Shown here: positions 24,101 to 39,100 of the stretch, piece by piece | Position numbering within the stretch: position 1 is the stretch's first letter | Layout: each line of letters opens with the position of its first letter | NCBI GenBank assembly: GCA_963971305.1 | Contig: OZ020304.1 | Span: forward strand, 34,954,502 to 35,018,501 | Reading direction: 5' to 3' | DNA: 64,000 bases | Source of the DNA: Arcuatula senhousia | Taxonomy: Eukaryota; Mollusca; Bivalvia; Mytilida; Mytilidae | Notes under the pieces: generated by a model | The model's database searches: none | What the model was told of the DNA's origin: nothing | The model's input: the letters and a program-made list of their open reading frames with translations, nothing else | Translations under genes and position numbers: made by a program

Positions 24101-27100
24101 TTTAAATATTTCAACCAAATAAAACTTAAAATAGCATTTAATATTTATGCATAAGCCTCTCTTTGCATTAGTCTCACAAAGAAAGTGCTAAAAAAAGCTT
24201 ATTAATACTGATTCTACTTACCATAGACCATTCTCTACATCGGACTGTAAACTTGGTGATATCTCTATGTTCACACCAGACAGCCCCTACAAATGATCCC
24301 ATGCTGGTACCTCCTACCATGTCTATCGGGACCTCAGCATCTAATAATGCTTTAACTATACCAATGTGAGAAAGACCTCTACAAAATAAAGCTATTATTG
24401 CTGAATTTTTAATTTTTTGCACATGGAAAGATTAAATGCTTCTTTACATTGTACAAGCTAAACATGAATAGCTGAAATTGGTTATTGAATTATTGTTTGT
24501 TAAATATTTAGTCAACAGTATCTCTGTTATAATCAGTACAAAACTTAGCAAGCAACATTAAGTTTTCTCTGTGATTCATTTGCTCTTCATGTTCTTCCTG
24601 CCTTAAGTTCTCTCTGATGGAATTGCACTCTTTTTTGTGTGTGTGTGTTACCGGTATTGCAAACTGTTGGCTGTTTTCCAATTTGAACTTTTAAATTGCT
24701 GCTGTACCAAGCCAGAACCATTGCAATCTTCTCCAGTATGTAAAAATGCCTTGTTCTGTTTATTCCTCTCGGACATACATTTCTGATCATTCTAGTTTGG
24801 TAATTTTGTTGTTATCTTTATTAAATTGATGCAGGGTTAAACCATATCATCTCTTTGTTTATGATACTTTACCTGGCACCACCACCACCAAGTACCAAGC
24901 CCACTGAAGTTCCTGTCAAAAATCTGGCAAGACGAGCAAAGTCTGATAATCTATCTGGTTTTGTCTGTTTAAATCTCTCATAACTCTCAAACTGAAAAAA
25001 AATTAAGAAAGCAATCAAACAATTTCCATTATGTATTATTAAATTTCTGCTGATTTATGTTTATTGTGTCACATACACATTTTTTAACCTCATTATCTTC
25101 TAAACAGAAAATACCAAGGAATCTGTGAGCCACTTCTCACTCAGTATAGGCCTGGTATCCCACAAATTGACTAAGTTGGGGAACAGGAAGTACAGCACAC
25201 CTAATTTCAGTACTCATGACAGAGGACCCCATACAGAAGTCATTTACCAATATCAAGTCCCTGTAATGAGTAGTTGATGAGAAAACTTTTACGAACATTT
25301 TAAACAGTTGACCAGAAATTTTGAAAATTAGTAAATAGGAAGTGGATATTTTACAGACTTAATTTCAGCACTCACAATAATGGACCTAGAACTAAAGTAA
25401 TGTACAAAATTTCAAATCACTGTAATTTGTTGTTGCTGAGAAAACTGTTCCGAAAGTTATGTTGCAACAGACGGAAAGACAGACTGGAGGATGGACAGAC
25501 CTAAGGACAGAGGTAAACCAGTTATAAATATTGTATACATTTGTCAAATCATCATAAAGATCATACAAGATTCCTGAGAAAAAAAATGACTAAGTCTGTA
25601 CAAGGAAAAAATTCCTACAAAATATTTGTAGGTAAAAAGCCTCATCCTAGTTCATTGTATTTCTTTCAAATAAGCTCTTATTTTAGACATGTACTTACAA
25701 CTTTAGCCACCGGTTGTTTCTTGAGTACCCTCTTAGACATGTACTTACATCTTTTGCCTCTGGCTGTTTCTTGAGTACTCTTTTAGACATGTACTTACAA
25801 CTTTAGCCTCTGGCTGTTTCTTGAGTACTCTTTTAGACATGTACTTACAACTTTAGCCTCTGGCTGTTTCTTGAGTACTCTTTTAGACATGTACTTACAA
25901 CTTTAGCCTCTGGCTGTTTCTTGAGTACTCTTTTAGACATGTACTTACAACTTTAGCCTCTGGCTGTTTCTTGAGCACCCTTTTAGGACATCTGATGTGG
26001 TGATGAGAAGAACACCAGCCTCTAGCATTCAGCCATTCTATGGTCCCTTTAGGAGATTCAGCATCCTCCTCGTGGAGTAATACTAACTCCTTCTGAGCTC
26101 TGACTGCTATATTCTCCATTTGTTTCTCTACCTGACAAAAATTAAATTACACACCTATCTCAATAAAAACTTCAAAAATTTTATGGCATCAATTACATGG
26201 CTATGAAACAAACACCACTTGCAAATTTGCATATTACAACTAATAAAATTTTGACTTGAACTCTCCATCTTCTTGCAAACTTTCTGACAGAAGAACTGAA
26301 TATTTCAATAAATAGCTATCAATAATTTTCATGGTTGTGTTAACAAGGGGTTGCACTAAGTCGTGCTAAGCATACCCCCACTCGGCCATTCAGAAAACAG
26401 GAAGTAGATGACCGACTGACCTGGAAAAGGGAGGCATGTTACAACTCATCATGCTAAAGCTGTATACCAAATTTGAAATCAATCCCTTCTCTAGAAGCCG
26501 AAAAATCTGTTACGAAAAATTGTCTATTTTTGACCCATAAAAAGTCTAAGTCAGCTTGGAAAACAGGAAGTAGATGATGGACTGACCTGGAAAGGGGAGG
26601 CACGGTATAACTCATCATGCTGAAGCTGTGTACCGAATTTGAAACCAATCCATCCAGTAGAAGGCGAGAAATCTGTTACGAAAAATGTCACTTTTCAAAT
26701 TTTTTACCCTTAAAAGTCTAAGTCGGCTTGAAAAACAGGAAGTTGAAGATGGACTGACCTGGAAAGGGGAGGCACGGTATAACTCATCATGCTGAAGCTG
26801 TGTACCAAATTTGAAACCAATCCATCCAGTAGAAGCCGAGAAATCTGTTACGAAAAATTTCGCATTTCAAATTTTTTTCCCCTAAAAAAGTCTAAGTCGG
26901 CTTGGAAAACAGGAAGTAGATGATGGACTGACCTGGAAAGGGGAGGCACGGTATAACTCATCATGCTGAAGCTGTGTACCAAATTTGAAACCAATCCATC
27001 CAGTAGAAGCCGAGAAATCTGTTACGAAAAATTTCGCATTTCAAATTTTTTCCCCTAAAAAAGTCTAAGTCGGCTTGGAAAACAGGAAGTAGATGATGGA

Positions 27101-30100
27101 CTGACCTGGAAAGGGTAGGCATAGTATAACTCATCATGCTGAAGCTGTGTACCAAATTTGAAACCAATCCATCCAGTAGAAGCAGAGAAATTGAACCGGA
27201 CGGACAGACGGACGGACGGACGGACGGACGGACGGACAAGGTGATTGCAATATAGCCCCCTCTCTTACGAGTGGGGGTATAATTAATATGGGCACATATG
27301 ACCCTTGGGCAAATATTTGACCCCAAAAATTACCTAAGGTCATCTGTGTGCATTATTTCTTCCCCTAACAATTTTCTCTAGCTATAACTCTGAACAGAGA
27401 TGTGACATTTGAATGATTGATTGCAAGGTAAAAGTTCCTTTTTATACCCCGCCACACGAAGTGGCAGGGTATTATGTTATACCCTCAGTTTCTTTCGGTG
27501 TCTGTCAGTCAGTCCGTCCCCTGAAGGTTTCCGACCAACAACTTGAAAAAGTGTCAAGGGATTTGAATTATATTTTGCACAGCTGTTAAGTAGAATAAAA
27601 TACAGGTCAACTTTAATTTCAAGCATGATCTGAAAAATAGTTTTTGAGATTGGCCACTTTGAAAAATCAAATTTTATGAACTATTGATATTATATTGTGG
27701 CGGGGTATCATTTAATGTCCCATTATATGCCCCTTTTTTTGTGATATCATCTTTACTACATGTAGTGTCATGTACTCATATTCATAATTACCTCTCCCAC
27801 AGCTGGATCATCTTTGGCCTGAGCTACAATCAGTATACAGTCTGCCTGTCTGATACAATGTTTGGTCCACTTTGTCATGGAATAATCACACTGGTACAGT
27901 GTCATCAGGTGCATATCTTCCTGCTGTCCTAACCAGTTGAACAATCTGAACTCATTAATGCTGTAAAGAGAATAAGAACATAGCTCAAGGTCACTGCCTG
28001 GCAAAACTTGTGACCATGACCTTTGATCTCTTAACCCCAAAACCAATTGGCCTCTTCCTTACAACAGTCTTCGAAATAATCACTAGTCTGCTGGTCCAGT
28101 GGTGCCTAGCCAATAAAAATCCTTTCAAGCGAGTGAATTTTAGACAAAACTTGAATACAAACTAAGGGAAAAAATCCAACAGTTAAGGATTCCCCAATTG
28201 AATTACAATCCTAATTTTGATGACTGTACATTTGTGCAAGTTTTATGAAATTCTATCATGGTCTTTTAAAGATGCTATGGAAGCCAACTTCTTTTGAAAT
28301 TAAAAGTTTTTTACTGGCAACCCATGTTATCAAGCATAATATGGTTAGGTGCCAAATTTTGACCATATTCATAAATTAAACCAATTCACTGCCTATGAAA
28401 ACTGTGTACTATGATTTACCTGTCTAAGGCTGCAGCTCCCAGGTTCTGTATAACAATATCACTGCTAAGTCTCATAGTATCACCTGCAAGGAAATGTCAG
28501 ATGTCATTTAAATTGACAGAAAAATTCATTTAGTTTGAAGAATTGAGCTAACTTACTTGAACCGTTTGAAAAAAATCTCAAACATCATAAATCCACATAC
28601 ATGTACTATACTGATATAATGTCCAACACCAGTATTTAATGGTTAAGGCCTTAAGTTGTGTAGGGGTAAAGATAAAGAAGTGACTTTAAATACAGTTTGT
28701 TGTAGACATTTTTTAGGTTGACACTGGGTTGGGTTCAGATAGGTTTCACTGTATTGTCCATCTTCAATTCAGAATACCTTACCTATAGCCTGGAGTGAGT
28801 GCATTAGTTCCAATGTAAAGCTGGTCAGTGGTACATCCTTACTGGAGGCTAATACAGCTACAGTGGCCAGATTACCTACAGATACCTTCTGGTCTATTCC
28901 TGATACATGGTCAGACATACCTTAAAGTACAGACAGGAGAGGATAATGATAAAACAACAAATACGCAAACTTTAATCAAAACTAGTATGAATTAATGGAT
29001 AAAAAAAATATTCACAAATGAAAAGAAGTAGACTTATGAATTATAACAGGTACATTGACAAGAATTTAAGATAACAAGATGCTTTAACAAGCAGTACATT
29101 ATTTGACTCCTCACATCAATTTCTTCTTGTTTTTACAGATTGTGATATTGCTATTAGTTTAACTTTGTTTCACTAGAATTCATTCTTTTTTCCTTGAACT
29201 AAGATAATTTCTATTTTATTTAGACAATTTCACTTTGTCAATATTTTTATAACAAAGGTCTTCAAACTTCATTAAAGATAATTTTTCATTTGTATCAAAA
29301 CATACTCATTGGTACTTCATCCCTGGTCTCAATATATCCCATGATCCTTTGTCCTAAAAGATGGATCAACCGTGTGACAATCTGTGGGTATTTACGCTTA
29401 ATCAAGTTCAATAACTCTGCAGGTACATGGGCACATTCTGTATCTCTGTAAGTTGTAATAAAATGTAAATGATGGAGAACACATTTTTACTTGTGCTCAA
29501 AGTTAGTAATTGTACCTATAACTTAATTATCAAGGTCTGAACAACTACATATCATGTTAAAAGTAAACTGGAATGTGAAAATGTTAAATATAGTTGGTTG
29601 AGCTTAGTGGAGGCAATATTGAATATTTTTTTTCATCATTTCATTTGAAATGCCTGTACCAAGTCAAGACCATTGCAATCTATAACTATTCTGGTGTGTC
29701 TTCCATGTTTTGTCTTTTCTCTTGGACATTGAGATTGATTCTCCAAGTTCGGTAATTTTGTTATTTCCTTAATCTGACTATCTATTTCCTTTCCAATTAG
29801 ATCTGGTGTGGTATTTCTTCACATGTCTCTTTTTTGAGGGGCCTTAGTAGCTGAGTGGTCATAGGCGCTGGTTTAAATACCACAATGTGGAACCACTAGC
29901 AGTCAGAGCTCCCACTGTATAAAGTAAAATCTGTTTACCTACTCAAGTCAGTTTTTTTAACTTGAAGCAGTTAAAATGCCTTTTCACCTATACAAGTAAA
30001 ACTATTTCACTTGTGCAAGTAAAAGTTGAAAAAAGCATTAAATAGATCCCAAAACAGGCTTTCTACAATGCCAGCTCAATATTCACTCTATCAAACCACA

Positions 30101-33100
30101 TGGGGGCTTGCACCTCAAGAAAAAAAAACGTTGTGTGCCTAACCAATTTCTAGTTAATGGATAAGATCAATATGTCAAATTTCATAGAAAATTATCAGCT
30201 ACCTTATGAAAATTAAGATATTGTGACACTGAAGGGAGAAAAATCATATATTTTATCTAAATTTACTTGTACAGGTAAATAAATCCATTGCTGATTCTAT
30301 TTACTTCTTCAAGTAAAAATTATTGACTTGGACAGGTTAAAAGATTTCACTTTATTCAGTGGGAACTCTGACTGACTAGGCATTTCCAACTCAGGTGATA
30401 GTTCGAGCCCCAAATTTTGTGTTTTACAAAAAGATTGGTGATTCTTTTCCTGAACTATTAAACCGTCTTCCCTATTCAACCCATGTATATGACAAAGAGC
30501 ATCAAAACCTTACACTTAATTTTACTTATTCATTTGATGAAGATAGGCTTAACTATCCAATATAACTAATTATCTAACTTCATACCTAACAGCCATAATA
30601 GTTGTAGACCTTTTTGTATCAGTCAAGACTTCAACAATACCCACAAGTTCTCCTCTGCCATACTCTGCTACCAGAGATTTCTTGCCATTATGGTGTGTCC
30701 TTACTGATCTTAGACGACCTGTCAGTATTATATATACACTGTCTGGATGGTCTCCTTGCCTAGAAATTAATAAAACAATTACACTTTTGTCCTGAGGTTA
30801 AAAAAAAATAAGTCAGGCACACTCTTTCTTAAAAAAGCAAGTAAGAAAATTTCATAAATTAGTGTTAAATGGTGTATAATTCACTGAAATAGCCCAATTT
30901 GCTTCACAGGTGCAGCCTAAAATTTCTGAAATAGCAGGTAATTCATCAGTACATGTTCAGGTAAAACGAAACCTACTTAAGTCCAGTAAATGCAAACAAT
31001 CATGTTGTGGTGTTTTGGTTGATTATATGCATTATGGATCAATTAAAACTTCAATCTGATACAAAATTGCTATTTGTTCTTTATGTTTAGGATAGTTAAA
31101 AACTGTATAACAAATACCTGAAAAGAGCTTTGCCTGCCTCAATCATCATCCAATCTAAGGCAAAATCAATCTGTCTGACAAATGGGGCAATCCTGATAGC
31201 TGTAGTGTGAGCTACATTTAACACCACCGAGGGCTGCTCTCTCATAATGCTATAACAAAACATGTCTGTGAAAACGGGGTTTGAAAAAAAATTTATGAAT
31301 CTTAACGTGTTTATATTTTGTATTGTACAATGATATTTTTTTAAGTTAGGAGTGCCACTTAATTAGAGAATTTGTGTTTCAATTAACAAAAACAGTAACT
31401 GTTATTCCCAAGGACCAAAGGAGTTCACCAAAGGACTAAAGCCACGAACCCTCATATTTGGCCCTAAATCGGGCCATTTTTTCAAATTCATTTGTTAGAT
31501 AAGATTTTTGTGGCCAAGTAGTCTAAAATGATTACTTGTTACAAAACAAAATCAATTTTAAAGTTTTCTGTACTTGTGACGTTGTAATGATGTCATAAAG
31601 TGACGCTACAATAGAAAATATGCTAATTTCAGCTAAATTTCACAATTTTCCACCTGGTTTTTGGTGAAAATGACATGGGCGCCCCTCGCCCATAAATATT
31701 TTTGCTTAAATTTTATAAATATATTATTTTCTTCATATTTCAAAAAAAATTTCGATGGGAGTGGGGTGGCGCCACATAGAAAATCACAAAATTGTGATTG
31801 AAAAACAAGTCATTTTGGCCCAATAAGTGAAAAATCACTGATTTAGGCTATTTTTGAAGGGTTAGGGTACTTGAAAATTGATTTAAACACCATTATCAAA
31901 TCTTTTCTCTTTTAACACAGACATCCAGCTATACATACACAAATTTTGGTGTAAAACAAACCAATTTTGATATTTTAGTATTAACAGGGCCAAATATGGG
32001 GGTTCGAGGCTCTAGTCCTTTGATAACAATAATTTGTCCAAAAGATATAATGCCCCAACAACATTTAGGATGGATTGAACGACACACAAATGGACCCAAA
32101 CACTATTAGCCCCCTACTTGTGTAGATGGGACATAAAATTTTTCATTGCAAACTGCATTTCAGTTGTGCTGTGTGTGTTGTTGTGCAACTTTTTTCTTCC
32201 CATTGCTTGTGTGTAATGGTCTACTGATTTTTGCTTTGTCATTTTATACTTCTAACAATGGAATGTTCCATTAGTACTTTTCTGCTTCTCTCTTTTCTGG
32301 TCTTGTATCATTTCTGTTTTAGTCCATTTTTATTTAAAAATACATTAAATAAATTAAGGGTATTCCAGAAATAAATGTGCAGGGGGGTCGGAAGGCACTT
32401 TTTTTTATATATATAATTTGTTTTCCCTTTATGCTGCATTTGAGAAATATCTAAAAATACTACCACCCATACAATTTTAATTATACATGGAGTGCCTTCC
32501 AACCCCCCCATACAATTAATTCTGGAATAGCCCTAAGCAAAGATGTTGTCATTTGAAAACATAATATATGCTTTATTTTTTCATAAAAATTCAAGCATTT
32601 AATTTTTAAAGAAATCTATGGTACACTACATTTATACCTGTAAAAATCTGCTTTGGAAATGTTGACAACAATGGTATCTATTTTTGCACGGACAGTAAAG
32701 AATGAGGGTTCTCCAGTTAGAACGGCCAGTGATCCTACTATCTCACCTGGTAATGCTGTTATCAATAAAGTCTGCAATGAAAAATTGTACAAGTAATGTT
32801 AATATACAGTTAATAATTTATGGTAAAAGAAAAACCAAGGCTTTGAATTTAGAATAGGTAGGTTTGAAGACCGTCATTTATCCCAATAGGTTTTCAGATA
32901 AAAAAAAGTACATAGAATGCTTTGAAAAAAACCTTGAAAAAGGGAAAATAACTTATAAAAGCAATACATTTCATCATTAACTGGACTGTAAATTTACTCC
33001 CAGTGCATTGCAATTTGATCAAATCATATTCTTAACAAAAGAAGTATATTGTAGTTCAAAACATGAAATCTGACCTGTGGGTTTTATTTTTCTTATATCT

Positions 33101-36100
33101 ATAGACTAGTACTTACAGGTAAAAAGTTTTCAACAATCTTTTTAAATATTGATTCCTAATGTCAACATTGAAATATATGTGAAAGTCATACTTTGTTTTT
33201 CAAACTTAGCAGTGTTGGGTAAACTTGTGATACATGCTTTTTGATAGCTGCACATGCAGTGGTGAAGTAATAATTCAAGAAAGGAGTAAAGATCATATAA
33301 CATTAAGAAGTGAAGTATTTCAAGAATAACACTCTCAATACTAAACTTTTGACTCAATTTCACTTTAAGAGAAATTAACTTAATACTTTGCAAGCATTTT
33401 GAATTGATGAATTCTTTTTGATACACATGTATCGATATTCAACAAATACATCATAAATCTTTTATTGTATTATGTTACTTATTTCAATATTCTAAATATG
33501 TTCTCAATCAAATCAATTTGGAACTTTTAAGTCATTATACTAATGAACAAATTGTTGAAAGAATGACAAAACAAGTAGAAAATATGATGTATACTTTAGA
33601 AAAGTACTAATTTTACAACAACATCAAAATTTCTTACATATGAAACATTACTGGGAAATGAAGGTTGCTTTTTGATTCTTAAAACATAATTTATATGCTT
33701 ATTCTTTTTTTCTTCAATTTTCAATCAAGAAAGAAATACCGTATTTTCCGGAGAATAAAGAACTCTGGACTTTAAGGCGCAGGGCCGATTTTCAGGGAAA
33801 TATCTGATTTAATCCACTAATAAAGCGCACCTGAGTATTAAACGCACCCCTTTCTTCAGTCTTATAATGTATATTGAATGATTTTTGTCACGTTTATTTC
33901 ATTTTCAGCACATAGACTTCCGATGTTGTTATAAGAATAGATAGCTAGAGTGTCAATCTATATAATATGAGATATTTGAGAAGAAGGCATAACAGGTGTA
34001 CATTAGGTTATAAACTTACTTTCTTTTTGCCCTAAAATATTTAGGACTATTTGAGAAATCAAGCAAAAGTAGATATGTTTATATGAACAAATAAAATAAG
34101 ATGAACAAAGCCAAAGAAAAACATTCCTGGTCTCTAGTAGTAGAACAGAGCAATCAAAAATGTTACTTCCCAGAACAATTCAAGACATGGTGACTTGACA
34201 TGAACATGACGATAGAATATTTTTCAATAAGAGAAAAATGTTGCTGTATCAGCAAGTATTTTAATTTGCATATCAATTTTAAGATAAGAATGAACACTTC
34301 AACATGAAACAATATTGACTCTGTCAATTTACATTGTGATCAAACACTTAAAATAAAATAGAAATAATGATTAATCATAAAAATATCAAATATCAAAACT
34401 TAACTCAAACACAAACTCAACACTTGAAAATTGTGTGCAACTACAAAAAGAATTTTGAAAACAAACTGACTATAAAGTATAAAAGCAATAGGTCTCCATT
34501 CTTTTGTGTGTAGTATGGAACCTACCTCTTTCTTCTCATTTCCAATAGACTGTTGTAACACATACAAGGCACCGGTCACAACAAATATCAAACTAGCATC
34601 CTGGTAAATATAATAATACATGTAAACAGTGCATTTCCATTTATATTCGAAGATATCAATTTTCGTGGTTCCCAAAAGAAAGACACTTTTCTAATTTTGT
34701 TGTTCTGCACAAGCCTCATTTGTTACCTCAAAAAAACCCACTTAATTGGTACCCCATGAAAAATAATGAAACAACAGTATCATGATTTTAGATGACTAAT
34801 AAAAATCTGTCAAAGTCAAAATTGGTGGGGTTTTGATTTACAGACAGTATGTAAGTGACAGGCCTGAAATCATATCCCTTATTCTGGGACCCCATGCTGA
34901 TGCTGTATACCAAATATCAAGGGCTTATGATTAGTAGTTGTTAAGAAAAAAAAAAAAAAAATTTTTCCCCTGCCCCCATGCCAAAATTCCTACATTTACC
35001 ATTCTATATCCCAGATTTTTCCCTCTGAAATCCAGTCAAAACAAGACCAATTGATGTCTGGCCCTGCGTCGCACGGCAAAACATTGAACCCTGTACGTTC
35101 TAGGCCCAATATGGACAGTCAATAGTTTTTGACACTTGCATCCTATGGTGGACTGACAAAGCATATTTGTCACATGCAACCCATTATAGACTGACAATAA
35201 ATATTTAGTAATAAAAATATTTAAGATCCTTATATCTAACAAGAATTAAACAAAATAAATAAATGAATAAGACAAAAAAAAATAGTTTCTATTTTTCCCC
35301 CTTTTGTCCCCTTATTGCTAAACAGAAAGGTGGGTAAAAAAAATATCCTCCATTTTGTATCCAATATATGACAAAATTTGCCAATTTTTTTTATAAATAG
35401 GACTATAAATAAAAAAAGTTGCATTTTTGTCCCGTTTTCTCAACAAAAAAATGAGAGACCTCAAAAATCATTCCAATCAATAATTTTATGGTAAGAAACA
35501 TTACTGGAAAATTTTATAGCAATCAGTCAACCACATCTAAAGTTATTGTCGAAAACAAATAAAAGTATCATTTTTTGTCCCCCTTTGGACCCCTAATTTC
35601 TAAAAAGAAATAATAAAATGACCCCAAAAAGGGAGGTGCACATTTCAATATATCTGTATTCACTGTGTAAAATTTTAAATAAGATCTAGTGTTTGGTTTT
35701 TAAGATTCAGATTACACAAGACAGGCACTCCACGGACGGAGTGACCCGGGTGACCTGACTACTAGACCTGCTTTCACCCTTGGCGATGCAGGTAAAAATG
35801 GAAAAGTGAATTTGAAGTGCTGAGTTCACTATAAAAGCCTATTGGATTACTAAAACTTGGAATGCAGAATGCAATAATCCATTTAAACCAAAGTCTATCA
35901 TCTCTGAATGAATCGCTTACAAGTAGAAGTACAACAGTACTGCAACACAATATCAAAACAAATTTTATTTAACTTAAAATTATTCAAGTTAGTTTTTATT
36001 TTCATAATTATGCTTGCATACTATACTATGAAGAAATGGCATAACTAGGAAATACAATATTCTATTTTTCTCATTGTTACATCTGGAAATCATTTCTTTT

Positions 36101-39100
36101 TAAATATGCTTACCATATCTCCCTGTCTTATTAAAGTATGTCCACCTCTATATCTTCTAACATGCATTCTACCATCCAATAAGCTTTCATTCTGAAAAGA
36201 ATACATCAACAAAGACTTTTAAGTATGATACAATTCTTGGCCAAAATCATTATTTGTACTTGATGTCTTCATGTTAATTGAACATTGTTGAAGGAGTCTT
36301 TCTTTGGCATTTTTAGGAATGTTTTTAAATACATTTATTTATTATCTAGGGCAAATACAAGACATAGAGCAGCAACCGCTGGTCTCATTGAGGCTGCTAG
36401 CTGTTTTCAATTGTGGATTTTTCAAATTGCTGCTAATTTATGTAGGTTGTGCTGAATATAATTATTCAACATCCAATTATCTTCTACTCAAAGGTTTCTG
36501 AAAGTTATGGTCAAAATACAATGATGTTTATTTGAATAGAATACTTAATAAAACATTAATTGAAAAATAATGACAAAAAGCATATTCTTAACATTGTATA
36601 AGAATTTTTTATACAGTAGACTTATAAAACAACCAAATCAAAATACATACAACAAATACAGAGAAGTCAATGGACTTAACTTTAAATAACTGGTCAAATT
36701 AGAGGCTGTTGACTATTTTCCATTGCAGATTTCTGAATTGTGGTGACTTTCATAATTATGCTTGCAGTATCAGTATCTTATGCATTTTGTTGTATTTCTT
36801 ACTTGAGTTAAGCTTAAAAAAACAATAATTCCACACCTTTTTGTTTCCAACAATTCTTTTTTTCAGAAATAAAAATGTTGCAAAGTTTGAAACATGCACA
36901 CGTAAAAATTTTATAACGTTGAAAACTTGTACAAACCTGAAGTTTAAACATGCTGATCAGATCTTTCTTTGCTAGCTCTATTATCACTTCATCTGTAATC
37001 TCCTGCTGAAATTCTGAAGGATATCTTTTAGGCTCGGTAGAAGACTTAGCTTTGGTGACTTGTATCTCAGGCTGGTGGACATCGTCTGTAGTGTCTGTAT
37101 GAGGTGGGTTATCTACCCCTGCTACTTCGCATGCCGTGTCAAAATCTGATCGTCCTGAACCTATGTTAGATTCCAGATAAAACTTTGATGTTTTAGGTGC
37201 TGTAAATGTAAAATAATTTTTGATAAAACAAAAGAGACAACTACAAAATCGATCTGTTGGTGAGGAAACATGTTTCTATAAGTTATACATTATACAGAAC
37301 TTTATACATTGTACAATGTTGATTTTTGATAATGTAGGGTAGGTACGAAGTCCTTATTTAATGCTTGCTCTGCTCATCATCAATTTACATGTACTTAATG
37401 AACTTCCTTCCTGTAAAGTTTTATCAAAATCCATTGAGCAGTTTAAAAGGCGTTACATGTATCAGCATGTTTTTAATTTTGACAGAAAAAACCTCTAAAC
37501 TGTGAGGCAAAAAAATACTTTAATTAACCAGGGTATGTTAATTCTTTTCCAACAAATATTCTACCAACCTTCAGGAGTAGATTTATCTGTATCAAATACT
37601 GATGGTAAATTCTGACGAGAATGTTTTTTAGGACTAGAAGGTTGGAGACCAGGATTGCTAATACTGGATATTGACAGCAAGGTTGGTGTATCAATTTTCT
37701 ATGAATAAAAATAAAATATGTTAATCTATCAATTCCCCTTTACTTCAAGCCTAATTTTCCCAACCTGGTTTCCAATAAAAGTCTTTTTTCAAGTACCAGT
37801 ATCTTATAACTTTGACAAGTTAAAACCCAATGACCAAACTTTAGTTTCCATATGATGAGATAAATGTTGCAATAAGTTTGACTGGATTTTACACACAAAT
37901 AAGCTGATCAGAGATAACTTCTATGTTAACATACATATACAGCATAATGAAATTTGATTTTATAATATTAAAAGTTTGACTAAAAATTCTAAATATCTTA
38001 TTAACCCATATTGCATCTATCTATCCCATTTGCAATTCAAAACACAATAACTGTAAGTGTTAGCCTGTATTCAGAAAAATGTTTTTATTAGTCTGTGGAG
38101 TTTTATCCATATTATTTTAATAAAGTATTTTCTGTGAGGTTTTAAAAGAACCATACACTTACTGATTTAAGTAATTCTGAGCTTAAGCCTAAATAGTTAT
38201 GAAGGGCTGTAAAAGTCACTCTTTGTAGTCTAATCATAATAATCTGAAATCAAATAATTAAAATCATTAACAACAATTTGAGATATTGCATTCATGTTGA
38301 AAACTTTTTACATAAAAATCATACAGATTTGAAAAATATCTGTCAGTCATGGAACCTATACTGATGCTGCATATAAAATATCAAAAGACTGTGATTATTA
38401 GTTGCTAAGAAAGCTGTCAATATCCCCCCACCCAACATTCACCTTTCATCATCCTGATTTTCACATCATGAATTTCATCCAAAAAATCCAAAAAGGCTTG
38501 AGAAAAGGAGACAAGTTGACAGAGGATAGGTATGATTTTTTTTACCACATTCTAATCCATAAACTTGATCTGATTTTAGAGGAATTAACAAATCTTTTAC
38601 TTAAATAGTTCATATCTTGATTTTCTACACTTTTTAATACAACTGTGGATTCATCTATTTTTGCAGGCACCAATTTTTGTGGTTTCATGAAAACTGATGG
38701 ATTCTTAAATTTGTGGTTCTGATGTCTGCAGCATACAGGGCAAAGTTAAATTGCCTTTTTGTTTCAAATTTCGTGGATTTAGGCCACCCACAAAAACCAC
38801 CAAAACTGATATCCCACGAATAATAATGAAACCACAGTATAATGGAATATATATTATACTATGCTTACTTAAAAGGGACACAGTTTTCATTATAGCAAGA
38901 TTACATTTTCTAGATAATGTCTAATTTACAATGCTGGTCATTTTTTTTTAAAGAAAAGTTTAAGCACAAATCTATCAGCATTGGATTATTCAATAAAACA
39001 TGGTTAATTTAGTATTACATGCAGAAAATGTCATAAATTTAACCTATATATTGTATATCAGAAAATTTTCAGGAGGTCTTAATTGTTGCTTTAAAAACTT

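Noticed and set aside
25895..26119. ORF extending exon 21 past its donor
   Set aside because: The extra residues come from the 50-bp array; the first donor keeps frame with exon 22 and is preferred.
29836..29900. Possible tRNA gene (A box)
   Set aside because: No intact cloverleaf; interrupted by a MITE before the B box. Interpreted as a SINE head.
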